Assembly (NCBI GenBank): GCA_902792635.1
Contig: CADBAG010000002.1
Location: 64,918 to 128,917 of the forward strand
Origin: an uncultured Prevotellaceae bacterium
GTDB taxonomy: Bacteria; Bacteroidota; Bacteroidia; Bacteroidales; Bacteroidaceae
DNA length: 64,000 nt
Direction: 5' to 3'
Shown here: positions 1 to 9,490 of the stretch, piece by piece
Layout of the letters: each line of letters opens with the position of its first letter
How positions within the stretch are numbered: the first letter of the stretch is position 1
Notes under the pieces: model-generated
The model's database searches: none
What the model saw: the letters and a program-made list of their open reading frames with translations, nothing else
Told to the model about the DNA's origin: nothing
Program-made: the position numbers and the translations under genes

Positions 1-86
1 CAGTCGTCGTAATCGCCCTTACAGGAGCTCATACCGATGACGGTAAGTATGGTAGCCAGACCCAAGAAATATTTTTTCAATTTCAT
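1..86 (-). CDS. SusF-like surface lipoprotein, N-terminal fragment
   Basis: Only the first 28 codons are inside the window; the gene runs off the left edge. The reading from the ATG at 84-86 gives a basic N-terminus, a hydrophobic stretch and a lipobox MSSC with the cysteine at residue 22, followed by KGDYDD. Acidic residues just after the cysteine resemble the surface-export signal of Bacteroidetes lipoproteins. The gene is last in the order susC-susD-susE-(this), the place of the starch-binding SusF in the Bacteroides thetaiotaomicron sus operon. The SusF assignment rests on position only, because no domain is visible. Confidence 0.6.
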   Translation of the reverse strand, partial: MKLKKYFLGLATILTVIGMSSCKGDYDD

Positions 87-114
87 TGTTATGTTCTTTT
101 AATCGTTAGTAATA

Positions 115-167
115 CAGGGGCGCTCATTGCGCGTTCCGCGAAGCGGAGCAGAGATTTCACGCCCCTG
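115..167 (-). promoter_or_regulatory. Intercistronic hairpin between susE-like and susF-like genes
   Basis: CAGGGGCG at 115-122 pairs with CGCCCCTG at 160-167, and a second small stem TCCGC/GCGGA lies inside. There is no T-tract on the minus-strand side, so it is not a standard terminator. It may be an mRNA-stabilising or processing hairpin that sets the ratio of the two lipoproteins; this is inference. Confidence 0.45.
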
Positions 168-174
168 AGCCTAT

Positions 175-1353
175 TTACTTAACCTCGCCTGCATCAGTAT
201 CGAAGTTGATGTATAGCTTCTGACCGGCAGAGCATGACACTTTATAACTATCAGCTTTCTCGCCCCAACTATCAATAAGGTTAAAATCACGATAATAGAT
301 CTTACCCTTGACGAAGGTGAACTCAGTGTGCCACCAGTCCCATCCAGGAACCTTCATGTAAGCACGGAGCTCACCGGCAGCAGCGAATGCAGGAGAAACC
401 CATTCGCCATCAGCAGTCTCAGGAACAGTCAGCTGCCAAGAAGCATTTGAATCAGTCCAGTCACCACCTGCGACAGCACCGATGACATAAGCCTTAGGAG
501 CCTCAGTACGGAAGGTGTAAACCAACTTGTTGTTAGCCTTATCGGCATGAGCCTGAATGACGATGATGTACCAGCCCTTGTTAGCGAACTGGATACCGCC
601 ATCAGCAGCCTCAGACAGTCCAGCATTGCCATTATCCTGCAGGTTAGTGACATTAATGTAACCATTAGCGGTTGTGTTGTCGTCACCGAAGTGAACGGAT
701 GTGTTGGCATCAGCATACATCATGCAGTAGAAGTACTCAGTCTCACCGTAGATCAGACCCATCTGCTTAGCCTCATTGCCATGGTGGATAGAAGCACTGG
801 CGATGTACATTTCTGTAGGCGTCGTAGCCACGTAGCTTACCTGTGTGCGCGGAAGTTCGATGACATTTGAGTTGATGTAAGTGTTGTCCGTGAAGTCAAC
901 ATGTGCACGCAGACGGATGTAGACAGGAATGTTTATACCTGTGGGGTCTTCGCCATTATGTGCATTCTGGTAGAGCTTTACAACAGCGTTGTTGAGCTCT
1001 GTACCATCCACGTTCATGTTGGCAGAAGTGTAAGAAGACTTCAGTGTTGAGAACTTGACGTCTCCACCAGACTCCGTTGTCTGCTTGAAATTAGGATCAA
1101 TAGACACCTGTACCTGATAGACGACCGGTGCTGTGTAACCATAGTCTGGCTGGCTGCATGTGAGGTTCAGTGTAGCACCTTTAGCCAGGTCGTATGTGCT
1201 CTCACCAAGGGCAATGGCCGGAGTGTTGAGGTGGAGCTCCGTAGCATCCTTCAGGGTCGGGTTGCTGTCTCTGTCCTCAGAGCAAGCGGTCATCATAGGA
1301 ATAGCCGCAACAGCCAACATTGAGAGCGCTATGCTTTTGATTATATTTTTCAT
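175..1353 (-). CDS. susE: SusE-like starch-binding outer-membrane lipoprotein
   Basis: This is a 392-residue lipoprotein with lipobox MTAC (Cys24) followed by SEDRDS, which suggests display on the cell surface. The N-terminal part (about 30-170) reads like the SusE-type beta-sandwich domain. The C-terminal hundred residues begin at KAYVIGAVAGGDW and contain aromatic clusters such as WDWWHTEF, typical of the starch-binding modules at the C-terminus of SusE and SusF. The gene lies 26 bp after susD on the same strand. By family knowledge such proteins bind starch at the surface and are not enzymes. Specificity for starch is inferred from the divergent alpha-amylase next door. Confidence 0.82.
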   Translation of the reverse strand: MKNIIKSIALSMLAVAAIPMMTACSEDRDSNPTLKDATELHLNTPAIALGESTYDLAKGATLNLTCSQPDYGYTAPVVYQVQVSIDPNFKQTTESGGDVKFSTLKSSYTSANMNVDGTELNNAVVKLYQNAHNGEDPTGINIPVYIRLRAHVDFTDNTYINSNVIELPRTQVSYVATTPTEMYIASASIHHGNEAKQMGLIYGETEYFYCMMYADANTSVHFGDDNTTANGYINVTNLQDNGNAGLSEAADGGIQFANKGWYIIVIQAHADKANNKLVYTFRTEAPKAYVIGAVAGGDWTDSNASWQLTVPETADGEWVSPAFAAAGELRAYMKVPGWDWWHTEFTFVKGKIYYRDFNLIDSWGEKADSYKVSCSAGQKLYINFDTDAGEVK

Positions 1354-1379
1354 TGAAATAGCTAATTAAAATTGATGTA

Positions 1380-3146
1380 TTAATAACCAGGATTCTGATG
1401 ACCCTTGAGGTTCGGGTTGCCCTGGATCTCGGTAGCCGGGAAAGGATAAGCATTGAAGTGGCTGTCAACGACCTTACCATCGGCGGCGCCGCCCTTCCAG
1501 TCCCAAACATACATATTACCATTCAGTGCACGGCTGTTGCCAGCGAAGACACCGAAGCGCACGAGGTCTGAACGACGGCGACCCTCAGCATAGAACTCAC
1601 GGCACCACTCATCAAGGATAGTCTCGAGAGAAAGATCAGAAGCTTTGAGCTCCTCAGCACCTGCACGATCACGGATCTGGTTGATATAGGTGAGGGCCTC
1701 GCTGGTGTTGCCTAAGCGATAGTTGGCCTCAGCCTCAATCATCAGTACTTCAGCATAGCGGAACAATGGCACATCAAAATCAGGACGGTCAGAACCAGGG
1801 TTGTGGACAGCCTGTCCGTCAGCGCGGTGGTTATCCCACTTCACGATAGAGAGGCCATCGGTGAAGGTAGAGATCTTGTCGGTCTTGCGCTTACGGAGAC
1901 CACCACCGCAACCACCGTAGAACATTGCGCGGTCATCGCCTGCCTTAGCAAGGATATCGCTCGTTGTGGCCTTATATTTCTGGTCCACATATTTAATCTC
2001 GGCAGATGTTGAAGCTGTACGGGCCGAATCCTTACCATCTTTACCTTTCAGCACTACGCCATTCTCAACGATATGAATCGTATCCGTCTCAGCGAGCGGG
2101 CAGTCATCCAATGTCGGGAAGAACTTATGAACGAGCGCAGCACGAGATAAGTTACAAGACCAGCCGTTACTTGTACCCATGTCAGGCATACCAGCCTTAC
2201 GGAAGGAGTTGAGCAGGTACATACCACAAGAGTTTGTCATGGTATGGAGACCGTCCTGGCGAATCGCGAAGATAATTTCCTTCATAGCGTTGGAGTTCTC
2301 ATCGTTATCAGCCATGAAGAGCTGCGCGTAACCGCTATGGCCATTCTCCGGAGTGTTAGAGAGCGAGTACTTACCGATGAGCTCGTCAGCATACTTCTTG
2401 GCATTCGTCATAGCTGTCTGCGTAGTGATCGAAGGATCGTAGACGTGGGCGTTGAGCCACAGGCGAGCGTGGAGCAGGATAGCTGCACCGCGGTCAGCAC
2501 GACCATAGTTGTCACCACTGTTGTAAGCACCGATCTCAGCCATCTGCGGCTCAATCTCGGTCAGCTCAGCATCAAGCCATTTTACCATCTCAGCACCGGT
2601 CTTATACTCAGGAAGAGTAGACGTATCGAAGGTTGTCTTGAACGGGCAGTTGTGGAAGAGGTCGAGCAGATACCAGTAGTGGAGGGCACGGAGGAAACGG
2701 ATCTCTGCGCGGACACCCTTGTTGGCATCGTTGTCCTCTACCTCGTTCAGATAGAAGTTGTACTGCGTGATGTCGTACATCAGACGCTTGTAAGCCCACT
2801 GTACACGGCCGGTAGAAGAGTTCCAGCTGATGGTTGTCACCTCAGGGATACCCGTATCGTTCTGCCAGGCCCAGATAAGCTCATCGGTACCGAGCTCTTC
2901 GAGGTTGAAGGTTGTACGATAGAAACCGGACTCACCGGCATCGATGCTCATATCGCCACTATTATCAGGGCCTTTCTGGCCTGAGAGGCCAAGCATGCCG
3001 TACATCTTGGCAAGCAGGCTCTGCTCATCATAAGTTGAACTCGACTGCGGGTCAATCGGCGAGAGGTTAAGCTCGTCACTGCAACCGGTTGTCAGCCCCA
3101 AGGTGAGAGCCGCAACGGCAATCGACTTAATTAATATATGTTTCAT
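1380..3146 (-). CDS. susD: SusD/RagB-family glycan-binding lipoprotein
   Basis: This 588-residue lipoprotein has lipobox TTGC (Cys22) followed by SDELNLSP, the usual SusD N-terminus. The family signature EIRFLRALHYWYLLDLFHN lies near residue 150. A TPR-like helix pair (YAEVLMIEAEANYRLG, then LTYINQIRDRAG) is near residue 470, and the end matches the family (PFPATEIQGNPNLKGHQNPGY). SusD proteins form the lid of the SusC pore and deliver oligosaccharide to it. The gene follows susC after 27 bp, so the two are almost surely cotranscribed. The binding substrate is probably starch or maltooligosaccharide, judged from the neighbours. Confidence 0.95.
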   Translation of the reverse strand: MKHILIKSIAVAALTLGLTTGCSDELNLSPIDPQSSSTYDEQSLLAKMYGMLGLSGQKGPDNSGDMSIDAGESGFYRTTFNLEELGTDELIWAWQNDTGIPEVTTISWNSSTGRVQWAYKRLMYDITQYNFYLNEVEDNDANKGVRAEIRFLRALHYWYLLDLFHNCPFKTTFDTSTLPEYKTGAEMVKWLDAELTEIEPQMAEIGAYNSGDNYGRADRGAAILLHARLWLNAHVYDPSITTQTAMTNAKKYADELIGKYSLSNTPENGHSGYAQLFMADNDENSNAMKEIIFAIRQDGLHTMTNSCGMYLLNSFRKAGMPDMGTSNGWSCNLSRAALVHKFFPTLDDCPLAETDTIHIVENGVVLKGKDGKDSARTASTSAEIKYVDQKYKATTSDILAKAGDDRAMFYGGCGGGLRKRKTDKISTFTDGLSIVKWDNHRADGQAVHNPGSDRPDFDVPLFRYAEVLMIEAEANYRLGNTSEALTYINQIRDRAGAEELKASDLSLETILDEWCREFYAEGRRRSDLVRFGVFAGNSRALNGNMYVWDWKGGAADGKVVDSHFNAYPFPATEIQGNPNLKGHQNPGY

Positions 3147-3173
3147 TGTGAATGTTCTTATTATCCGTTAATA

Positions 3174-6100
3174 TTAGAAGTTCAGGTTCAAACCGAGCTG
3201 CATGCTCCATGGACGCGGATACGGGTTCTTGTCGATACCGCTCTGCACCTCAGGATCGAGACCGTCATACTTTGTGATGATGAACGGGTTCTGAGCTGTG
3301 AGGAACACACGACCACCGACCTCGCTGCCACCGAGCTTAGAGAAGGAGTAGCCGAGCGTGATGTTCTGGCACTTCACGAAGGAAGCGTTGCGGACGAAGT
3401 AGTCGGAGAGCCAGTGCTGTGTCTGCTGACCTGTGATAGCGTCGATACCTGACCAGCCGAGAGAGACAGCATCCGGAGTAGTGTTCTGGAAGGCATTGTT
3501 GCTGTACAGACCTGTAGCACTGATGTAAGTGTTGTTAGACAAGTTGTCATAGTAGACATAGTTGCCGATAGAAGCACGGAAGCTTGCAGAGAGATCCCAG
3601 TTCTTATATGTGAACTTGGTTGTCAGACCCATTGTGACAGGAGCAGCGGGGCTCTTGTAGCAATAACGGTCAGCCTCAGAGATGATACCATCACCGTTGC
3701 GGTCAACGAAGACACCCTCAAGCGGCTTGCCGTTCTTGTCGTAAACCTGCTGGAAAACATAGAAGGAGTTCATAGGCTCACCGACCTTCTGTACCTGGAG
3801 GTAAGTAGCATTACCACGAGAGATGGTGTTGGAAGTGTTCCACTGATAGTAGTCGTCACCCTCGCCACCACTGAGTTCTGTGATCTCATTGTGGTTCCAA
3901 CCGAAGTTGTAGCTCAGATCCCAAGTGAAGTCCTTGGTAACGATAGGCTTAGCATCGAGGCTGAACTCAACACCATAGTTCTCCAGAGAACCCATGTTCT
4001 TCCAAAGCTGCTCAGCGAAGATTGTACCTGTAGGAATAATCACCTGCTGGAGCAGATCGGTAGTCTTACGATAGTAAGCATCAGCACTTGCCGTGATGCG
4101 GTTGTTGAGGAAGCCGAAGTCGAGACCTACGTTATAGGTAGCGGTCTTCTCCCAAGTCAGATTCTCGTTGTAAGGCTGCGGGCGAAGGGTCGAGTAATAC
4201 TTGTTTCCGAAAGGATACTCAGCATACTGGTCACTAACCGTATACAGAGGCATGTAGTAGAAGTCGAGGTCACCGAGTTCCTGTTGACCGGTCTTACCGT
4301 AAGAGAGACGGAGCTTGAAGTCGTTCCACCAAGGCATGCTCTTGAAGAACTTCTCCGAAGAGATACGCCACATGAAGGCAGCTGATGGGAAGTAACCCCA
4401 CTTATGACCCGGAGCGAAACGAGAAGAGCCATCAGCACGGAACGTAGCAGTAAGTGAATACTTCTCAGCGAGTGTGTAGTTCAAACGACCGAAGTAAGAC
4501 ACGATTGAGTAATGGTGTCCCCACGCCTGCTCGTCACGAACAGCCGCATTGTACTTGGAAGCCTCAGCTAACTTCTCGTGGCTTGAGTTGTACCAGTCGA
4601 GACCATAGCCCTGATTGTAGCCAGTGCGATGATAGTGGCTCTGCTCAGCACCACCCATGATATCGAAATCATGGATGCCCCATACGTGAGCGTACTCAGC
4701 GTAGGCGTTGCCAGTCATGCTATACTTATAATAACGTGTGATGCCGTCATAACCATAGTAGTTGTTCTCACGAGAGTAGATAGAGTTGCTGTTTGTCTGG
4801 CGTGAGTTGGTATACTGACCACCGAAGTTGGCATGGATGTGCAAATCCTCAAATCCGTGGATCTTATAGTCAGCCTCCACATTGCCTGAGAAATCGTTGG
4901 TGTGAGCCAATGTCTTTGTCAGGTTCAGCGTTGCAACAGGGTTGCTCGGTGCGTTCGGGTTGGTTGTATAAGCCCAGTTAGGATCGTTGAAGCTTGCAGC
5001 CTGTGTATACTGCCAGTAACCACCGGTATACTTCTGGAAGACATCCTCGTCACTCATGACAGGACGTGTAGGATCCATCTTCAGAGCAGCGCCTACAACA
5101 CCACCGTTACCGGTGTAGTTGTTCTTCTCATAAGTGTACTTCGCTGTGATGTTGAAGTTCAGGTGAGAATCGAAGAAGTGCGGAGAGAGGTTCACGCTGG
5201 AGTTCCAACGGTTCATGTCCGACTGACGAATGATACCCTCATCGTACTGGTATCCACCGCTGATACGATAAGGCATGTTCTTCAAACCACCGGAGATAGA
5301 GATGTTGTGACTTGTAGAAGTAGCAGTGCGGAAGATTGCATCCTGCCAGTCTGTGTTGGCTGTACCAAGTTTCGATACATCGCCGCCAAGCTGGCTGATA
5401 AGGTTGCGATACTCGTCACCGCTGAGCACATCGTAGCGCTTCTGCGTGTGAGAGATTGTCACAGTACCGTCGTAAGAAAGCTTAGGAGCGGAGCCGGCCT
5501 TACCTTTCTTAGTGGTAATGATGATGACACCGTTTGATGCACGAGAACCGTAGATAGCGGTTGCAGAAGCATCCTTCAACACGGTGAAGGTCTCGATATC
5601 GTTCGGGTTGATACCAGCTAAGACGTTGGACATACCCGTAGCCGTGTTACCGTCGATCACCAGACCATCGATCACATACAGAGGGTCGTTGGAAGCGTTC
5701 AGTGACGAACCACCACGAATACGAATCGTTGCACCAGCACCAGGAGTACCACCGGCAGTCTGTACATCCACACCGGCAACCTTACCGACAAGCATATCGG
5801 AGGCTGAGTTTGTGATACCCTTAGAAAGCTCATCAGGCTTGATAGCTGTGACAGAACCGGTGAGGTCATCTTTCTTGACACGACCGTAACCGATGACCAC
5901 GACGTCCTGAAGTGTCTTGTCATCTTCCTTGAGCGTGATGACAGCGCCGTTGGCTGCAGCAACCTTCTGCGGAGTCATACCAATGTAAGTGATGGTGAGT
6001 TCCGTGCCGGGAGCTACATTAATGGAGTAGTTACCATCGAGGTCGGTAACACCCACTGCCTTACCATTGGCAGTGATGGTGGCACCCATGACAGGCTCGC

Positions 6101-6224
6101 CGGTAGCATCTTTCACTTGTCCCTTGATGGCACCCGTTTGTGCCCAGGAACTGGCCGCTAAGAGCAAACCGCCCGTAAGGACGAGGGCTCTGCGTGGCAT
6201 CTTGAATTTTACCTGCTTCATCAT
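3174..6224 (-). CDS. susC: SusC/RagA-family TonB-dependent outer-membrane transporter
   Basis: The protein has 1016 residues. A signal peptide ends near ASSWAQ (about 28). It is followed by a carboxypeptidase-regulatory-like domain (GAIKGQVKDATGEPVMGAT to about 105), the transition LQDVVVIGYGRVKKDDLTG, a plug domain with the SusC signature GATIRIRGGSSLNASNDPLY, and a C-terminal beta-barrel ending in LGLNLNF with a terminal Phe. It imports oligosaccharides across the outer membrane using TonB energy, together with SusD. It is the first gene of the operon, and its promoter lies about 90 bp upstream. A second in-frame ATG directly follows the first. Starch specificity is inferred from context. 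Confidence 0.96.
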   Translation of the reverse strand: MMKQVKFKMPRRALVLTGGLLLAASSWAQTGAIKGQVKDATGEPVMGATITANGKAVGVTDLDGNYSINVAPGTELTITYIGMTPQKVAAANGAVITLKEDDKTLQDVVVIGYGRVKKDDLTGSVTAIKPDELSKGITNSASDMLVGKVAGVDVQTAGGTPGAGATIRIRGGSSLNASNDPLYVIDGLVIDGNTATGMSNVLAGINPNDIETFTVLKDASATAIYGSRASNGVIIITTKKGKAGSAPKLSYDGTVTISHTQKRYDVLSGDEYRNLISQLGGDVSKLGTANTDWQDAIFRTATSTSHNISISGGLKNMPYRISGGYQYDEGIIRQSDMNRWNSSVNLSPHFFDSHLNFNITAKYTYEKNNYTGNGGVVGAALKMDPTRPVMSDEDVFQKYTGGYWQYTQAASFNDPNWAYTTNPNAPSNPVATLNLTKTLAHTNDFSGNVEADYKIHGFEDLHIHANFGGQYTNSRQTNSNSIYSRENNYYGYDGITRYYKYSMTGNAYAEYAHVWGIHDFDIMGGAEQSHYHRTGYNQGYGLDWYNSSHEKLAEASKYNAAVRDEQAWGHHYSIVSYFGRLNYTLAEKYSLTATFRADGSSRFAPGHKWGYFPSAAFMWRISSEKFFKSMPWWNDFKLRLSYGKTGQQELGDLDFYYMPLYTVSDQYAEYPFGNKYYSTLRPQPYNENLTWEKTATYNVGLDFGFLNNRITASADAYYRKTTDLLQQVIIPTGTIFAEQLWKNMGSLENYGVEFSLDAKPIVTKDFTWDLSYNFGWNHNEITELSGGEGDDYYQWNTSNTISRGNATYLQVQKVGEPMNSFYVFQQVYDKNGKPLEGVFVDRNGDGIISEADRYCYKSPAAPVTMGLTTKFTYKNWDLSASFRASIGNYVYYDNLSNNTYISATGLYSNNAFQNTTPDAVSLGWSGIDAITGQQTQHWLSDYFVRNASFVKCQNITLGYSFSKLGGSEVGGRVFLTAQNPFIITKYDGLDPEVQSGIDKNPYPRPWSMQLGLNLNF

Positions 6225-6313
6225 TTGCTTTTAAATTAAGATTGGTATATTAATTTTAGTATTTTCCTTATAGTATTTTTATCTATAGCCCTATGTATTT
6301 AAGCTTTCGTGTG

Positions 6314-6321
6314 CAAAGATA
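6314..6321 (-). promoter_or_regulatory. Promoter -7 box for the susCDE operon
   Basis: On the minus strand the sequence reads TATCTTTG, matching the Bacteroidetes -7 consensus TAnnTTTG. A CTTG about 22 bp upstream (6344-6347) could act as a weak -33 element. The predicted leader to the susC start is about 85 nt. Confidence 0.6.
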
Positions 6322-6376
6322 GGTGGTTTTGCTTGATGTGTATCAAGTTTTAACACAAAAGTGCAAAAAGCGTTGT

Positions 6377-6851
6377 GCAATCGTTTGCGCATCCACGAAA
6401 GGCGTCCACGAAGGACACAAAGAACACGAAGAACACGAAGAATATAGAGCCTTTGCCACCTTCGCAACTTATTCGAGCTGTACGGTTGAATCCCTTTCTT
6501 TCTGTTTGGGACAGTGCCTCGGAGAGGCACACTCTTCATAACCCCAGACTAAAGGAGCGATAGCGACTGCAGTCTGGGGATTTTAGACCGTGCTTGGATC
6601 TCTGAGTTCCAGCCTCGGAGAGGCTGACTGTGCCTTGGCGCGCTATGTTGACACAATAATCTGTTTACAGACATAGCGCACTATCGTGCAGCCTGCCTCT
6701 CCGAGGCAGAAAATCAGTCAAATACACCTTTACAATACACCCCAGGCTACGTCAAGTAGAACTTATTTTTCGTGATCTTTGTGTCCTTTGTGGATTATTT
6801 TCTTCGCGTCTTCTGTGTCCTTCGTGGACGGTTCTCTTCGTGGATGCAATC
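6377..6851. repeat. Nested palindromic repeat cluster between susC and the amylase gene
   Basis: The gap 6225-6954 has no gene. Its outer parts are inverted copies of a simple repeat built on CACGAAGGACACAAAGAA (6392-6443, and the reverse at 6765-6851), and both copies end in CATCCACGAA. Between them lies a set of hairpins. These are GTGCCTC/GAGGCAC at 6514-6530, CCCCAGACT/AGTCTGGGG at 6542-6579, AGCCTC/GAGGCT at 6611-6625, GCGCTATGT/ACATAGCGC around 6639-6680, and TGCCTC/GAGGCA at 6694-6708. The CCCCAG stem with an AGGAGCGATAGCGAC loop is a diverged relative of the hairpin in the 250-bp elements elsewhere in the window. Confidence 0.75.
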
Positions 6852-6954
6852 GTTTTCTCACAAATAATCTTAAATTGATATAGGTCATGCAAAGAGGTAA
6901 TAATATGTTTCGTAACTTCGTGGCATCGAACGATACACATTATTATATTATACT

Positions 6955-8985
6955 ATGAAACGCATCTATTCTTATCTCGTTGCGCTCTTTGCGCTCGCAG
7001 CCATGCCTCTCGGTGCCTTTGCACAAGGGTGGCCGGCCAACTACGGTGGCGTGATGCTCCAGGGATTCTACTGGGACAGCTACACAGACTCCCGATGGAC
7101 CAACTTAGAGAGTCAGGCACAGGACTTCAAGGGATACTTCGACCTTATCTGGGTGCCGCAGAGCGGTAAATGCCTGGAGACAACACAGGTAATGGGCTAT
7201 ACGCCTTACTATTATTTCAATCAGAACTCAAGCTTTGGTACAGAAGCCGAGCTCCGCTCTATGATCAAGACGTTTAAGACAAATGGTATCGGTACCATTG
7301 CGGACGTCGTTGTCAACCATCACAACACCACAGGATGGTTTGGTTTCCCCGCAGAGACCTACAACGGCGTGACTTATCAGTTCAAAGCCACAGACATCAC
7401 TGCCGACGACGATGGGGGCGGCACCGCTACAGAGGCTGCGACTGAGGGGGTAAGCCTCAGCTCAAACAAAGACGAAGGTGAGGACTGGAGCGGCATGCGT
7501 GACCTTGACCACCAGAGCTCTAATGTGCAGACGATCATCAAGGCGTATGAGAACTTCCTCCTCAATGACCTCGGGTATACCGGTTTCCGTTATGATATGG
7601 TGAAGGGCTTCTCGGGGACGCACGTTGCCGATTACAACAAGGCAGCTAACGTACAGTACTCGGTAGGCGAATACTGGGATGGCAACACCACTACTGTCGA
7701 GAACTGGCTAAATGCCACGAAGATCGATGGAAGTATCTACAGTGCCGCCTTCGACTTCCCATTCAGATATAACATCCGTGACGCTGCTAACAACGACAAC
7801 TGGTCTGGCCTTAGCCTCACTAACCTCATGAGTGACCCGTCGTACAGACGTTACTCTGTCACCTTCGTAGAAAATCATGATACGCAGTATCGTTCAGCTA
7901 CTGAGCAGAATGATCCGCTTAAAAAAGACACTCTTGCTGCCAACGCTATGCTGATAGCACTCCCTGGCACTCCCTGCGTGTTCTATTCTCATTACCTTGC
8001 TTACCCTAAAGAGATCAAGGCTATGATCGATGCCCGCAAGGCAGCCGGCATCACGAACCAAAGCACTTTCGCAGCAAACAGCAGTTTAGGTTCTGGCAAA
8101 TATAAAGCCTTTGATGTAACAGGAAGCAATGGTACACTCACTGTGATCGCAGGTACAGGCTGGAGCGACACACGACTGAACCGCAACCGCACCGACAAAC
8201 TGGTAAAGGTGCTCAGCGGTTATCACTATGCTTATTATCTCTCTGAGTCACTTGAGACTCCTTTCGTTGACGTTCCTTCGGGTACCTACGAGAGCGCAGT
8301 CACTCCAACCCTCACAGCCGTCTCTGCTAACAGCAGCGCACAGCTCGTCTACACCACGGATGGCTCTACACCTTCCGCAAGCAACGGAACAAAGGTTGCA
8401 AGCGGTACACAGATAAGCGTTGAGCCTGGCACAACACTTACGGTCGGGCTCCTCGTTGACGGTAGTGTCACAAAGACCATCACACGTACTTATTACAAGG
8501 CCGCGGAGTTCGAGCCTAAGACCATCACCGTCTATGTCAATGTGGATAATGTTAACTGGAGCAGTCCTGTCAACTTCCACTCTTGGGGTCTGGCAAAGAC
8601 AGCCGGCACCACATGGCCTGGCACGAAGGTTACAGCTACAAAGGTTATCGGTTGCAAGACTTGGTATTATAATACCTATACCCTCACATCCGCTACCGAT
8701 GCCGTCAGCTTGGTCTTCAGCACAGGCAGTGGTTCACCTCAGACTGTTGATGTCAACAATGCTTCAACAGACAAATTCTTTGAGATCTCTACTACACAGA
8801 CAAGCGGTAAGTACAATGTCGACGATGTCACCTCAACGTATTCTTCATACCTTACCGGCATCAATGGCGTCACCATTAACAAGACTTCAGACAATGCATG
8901 GTACACTCTCTCCGGCGTCCGTCTCAGCAAAGAGCCTACGCAGAACGGAGTGTATATACATCAGGGAAAGAAGGTGGTGAAATAA
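6955..8985 (+). CDS. Secreted GH13 alpha-amylase with starch-binding module
   Basis: This 676-residue enzyme hydrolyses alpha-1,4 bonds in starch. A signal peptide ends at GAFAQ (about 24) with no lipobox, unlike the lipoprotein SusG. The four GH13 regions are visible: DVVVNHH (Asp117), GFRYDMVKG (nucleophile Asp214), SVGEYWDG (acid/base Glu239) and FVENHDTQ (His308, Asp309). After the catalytic part come a chitobiase-C-like repeat (YTTDGSTPSASNG, about 455), a CBM26-like module (PKTITVYVNVDNVNWS, about 520-620) and a C-terminal tail WYTLSGVRL...GVYIHQGKKVVK. That tail recurs in two other secreted proteins here and may be a type IX secretion sorting signal. The gene diverges from the sus operon, so the two probably act together on starch. 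Confidence 0.95.
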   Translation: MKRIYSYLVALFALAAMPLGAFAQGWPANYGGVMLQGFYWDSYTDSRWTNLESQAQDFKGYFDLIWVPQSGKCLETTQVMGYTPYYYFNQNSSFGTEAELRSMIKTFKTNGIGTIADVVVNHHNTTGWFGFPAETYNGVTYQFKATDITADDDGGGTATEAATEGVSLSSNKDEGEDWSGMRDLDHQSSNVQTIIKAYENFLLNDLGYTGFRYDMVKGFSGTHVADYNKAANVQYSVGEYWDGNTTTVENWLNATKIDGSIYSAAFDFPFRYNIRDAANNDNWSGLSLTNLMSDPSYRRYSVTFVENHDTQYRSATEQNDPLKKDTLAANAMLIALPGTPCVFYSHYLAYPKEIKAMIDARKAAGITNQSTFAANSSLGSGKYKAFDVTGSNGTLTVIAGTGWSDTRLNRNRTDKLVKVLSGYHYAYYLSESLETPFVDVPSGTYESAVTPTLTAVSANSSAQLVYTTDGSTPSASNGTKVASGTQISVEPGTTLTVGLLVDGSVTKTITRTYYKAAEFEPKTITVYVNVDNVNWSSPVNFHSWGLAKTAGTTWPGTKVTATKVIGCKTWYYNTYTLTSATDAVSLVFSTGSGSPQTVDVNNASTDKFFEISTTQTSGKYNVDDVTSTYSSYLTGINGVTINKTSDNAWYTLSGVRLSKEPTQNGVYIHQGKKVVK

Positions 8986-9011
8986 AAGCAGGGGCCAATA
9001 TGGCTACGTAA

Positions 9012-9255
9012 GCACCTCGGAGAGGTGCCACATGGTTAGCCCCACGTTAGGCGTAGCCGAAACGTGGGGTTGAATAGGAGCGAATAACCTGAAAGCCGGC
9101 CTCGAAGAGGGCGAACATGGTTAAATACCCTTTACTCTCGACCATGTTCGCCCTCTTCGAGGCCGGATTGCAACGAAAGCACCTCGGACCTAACCCCCAG
9201 GTTGCGTCGCTGCGCTCCTTACCTGGGGCTAACCGTGTTCAACCTCTTCGAGGTT
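9012..9255. repeat. 250-bp multi-hairpin palindromic element, copy A
   Basis: Order of stems: GCACCTC/GAGGTGC (9012-9028), CCCCACGTT/AACGTGGGG (9040-9069), a perfect 26-bp inverted repeat with arms 9096-9121 and 9141-9166 (CCGGCCTCGAAGAGGGCG...), CCCCAGGT/ACCTGGGG (9195-9228), and AACCTC/GAGGTT (9241-9255). GGTTAGCCCC on the left and GGGGCTAACC on the right are mutual inversions, so the whole element is an imperfect palindrome. It lies after the amylase gene, and the gap 8986-9490 holds no gene. Confidence 0.9.
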
Positions 9256-9272
9256 GTTACACGCCATCAGCT

Positions 9273-9470
9273 GACGTACGACAGCAAACCGGCTGACACG
9301 TGACGAACAACCGTCCGACACGTGACGAAGAGCTGGCTGACACGTGGCGAACAATTGTCCGACACGTGGCGGACAATCGGCTGACACGTGGCAAACAATC
9401 GGTTGACACGTGGCAAACAATCGGTTGACACGTGGCGAACGATTTGCCGACACGTGACGGATAACGACAA
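9273..9470. repeat. 22-bp tandem array with CACGTG core, array 1
   Basis: GACACGTG occurs at 9295, 9317, 9339, 9361, 9383, 9405, 9427 and 9449, always 22 bp apart, with a degenerate first unit at 9273. The part between cores is a variant of GCAAACAATCGGTT. The array starts 18 bp after palindromic element A and ends 20 bp before the GH53 start codon. The translated frames over it (HVS/RHVSA-like repeats) are an artefact: a 22-bp period shifts frame at every unit. Confidence 0.93.
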
Positions 9471-9490
9471 CGAAATTAAAACCAAATAAA

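Noticed and set aside
9273-9470. Possible CRISPR array
   Set aside because: Units are contiguous 22-bp repeats with no unique spacers and no cas genes nearby; the same holds for the other arrays.
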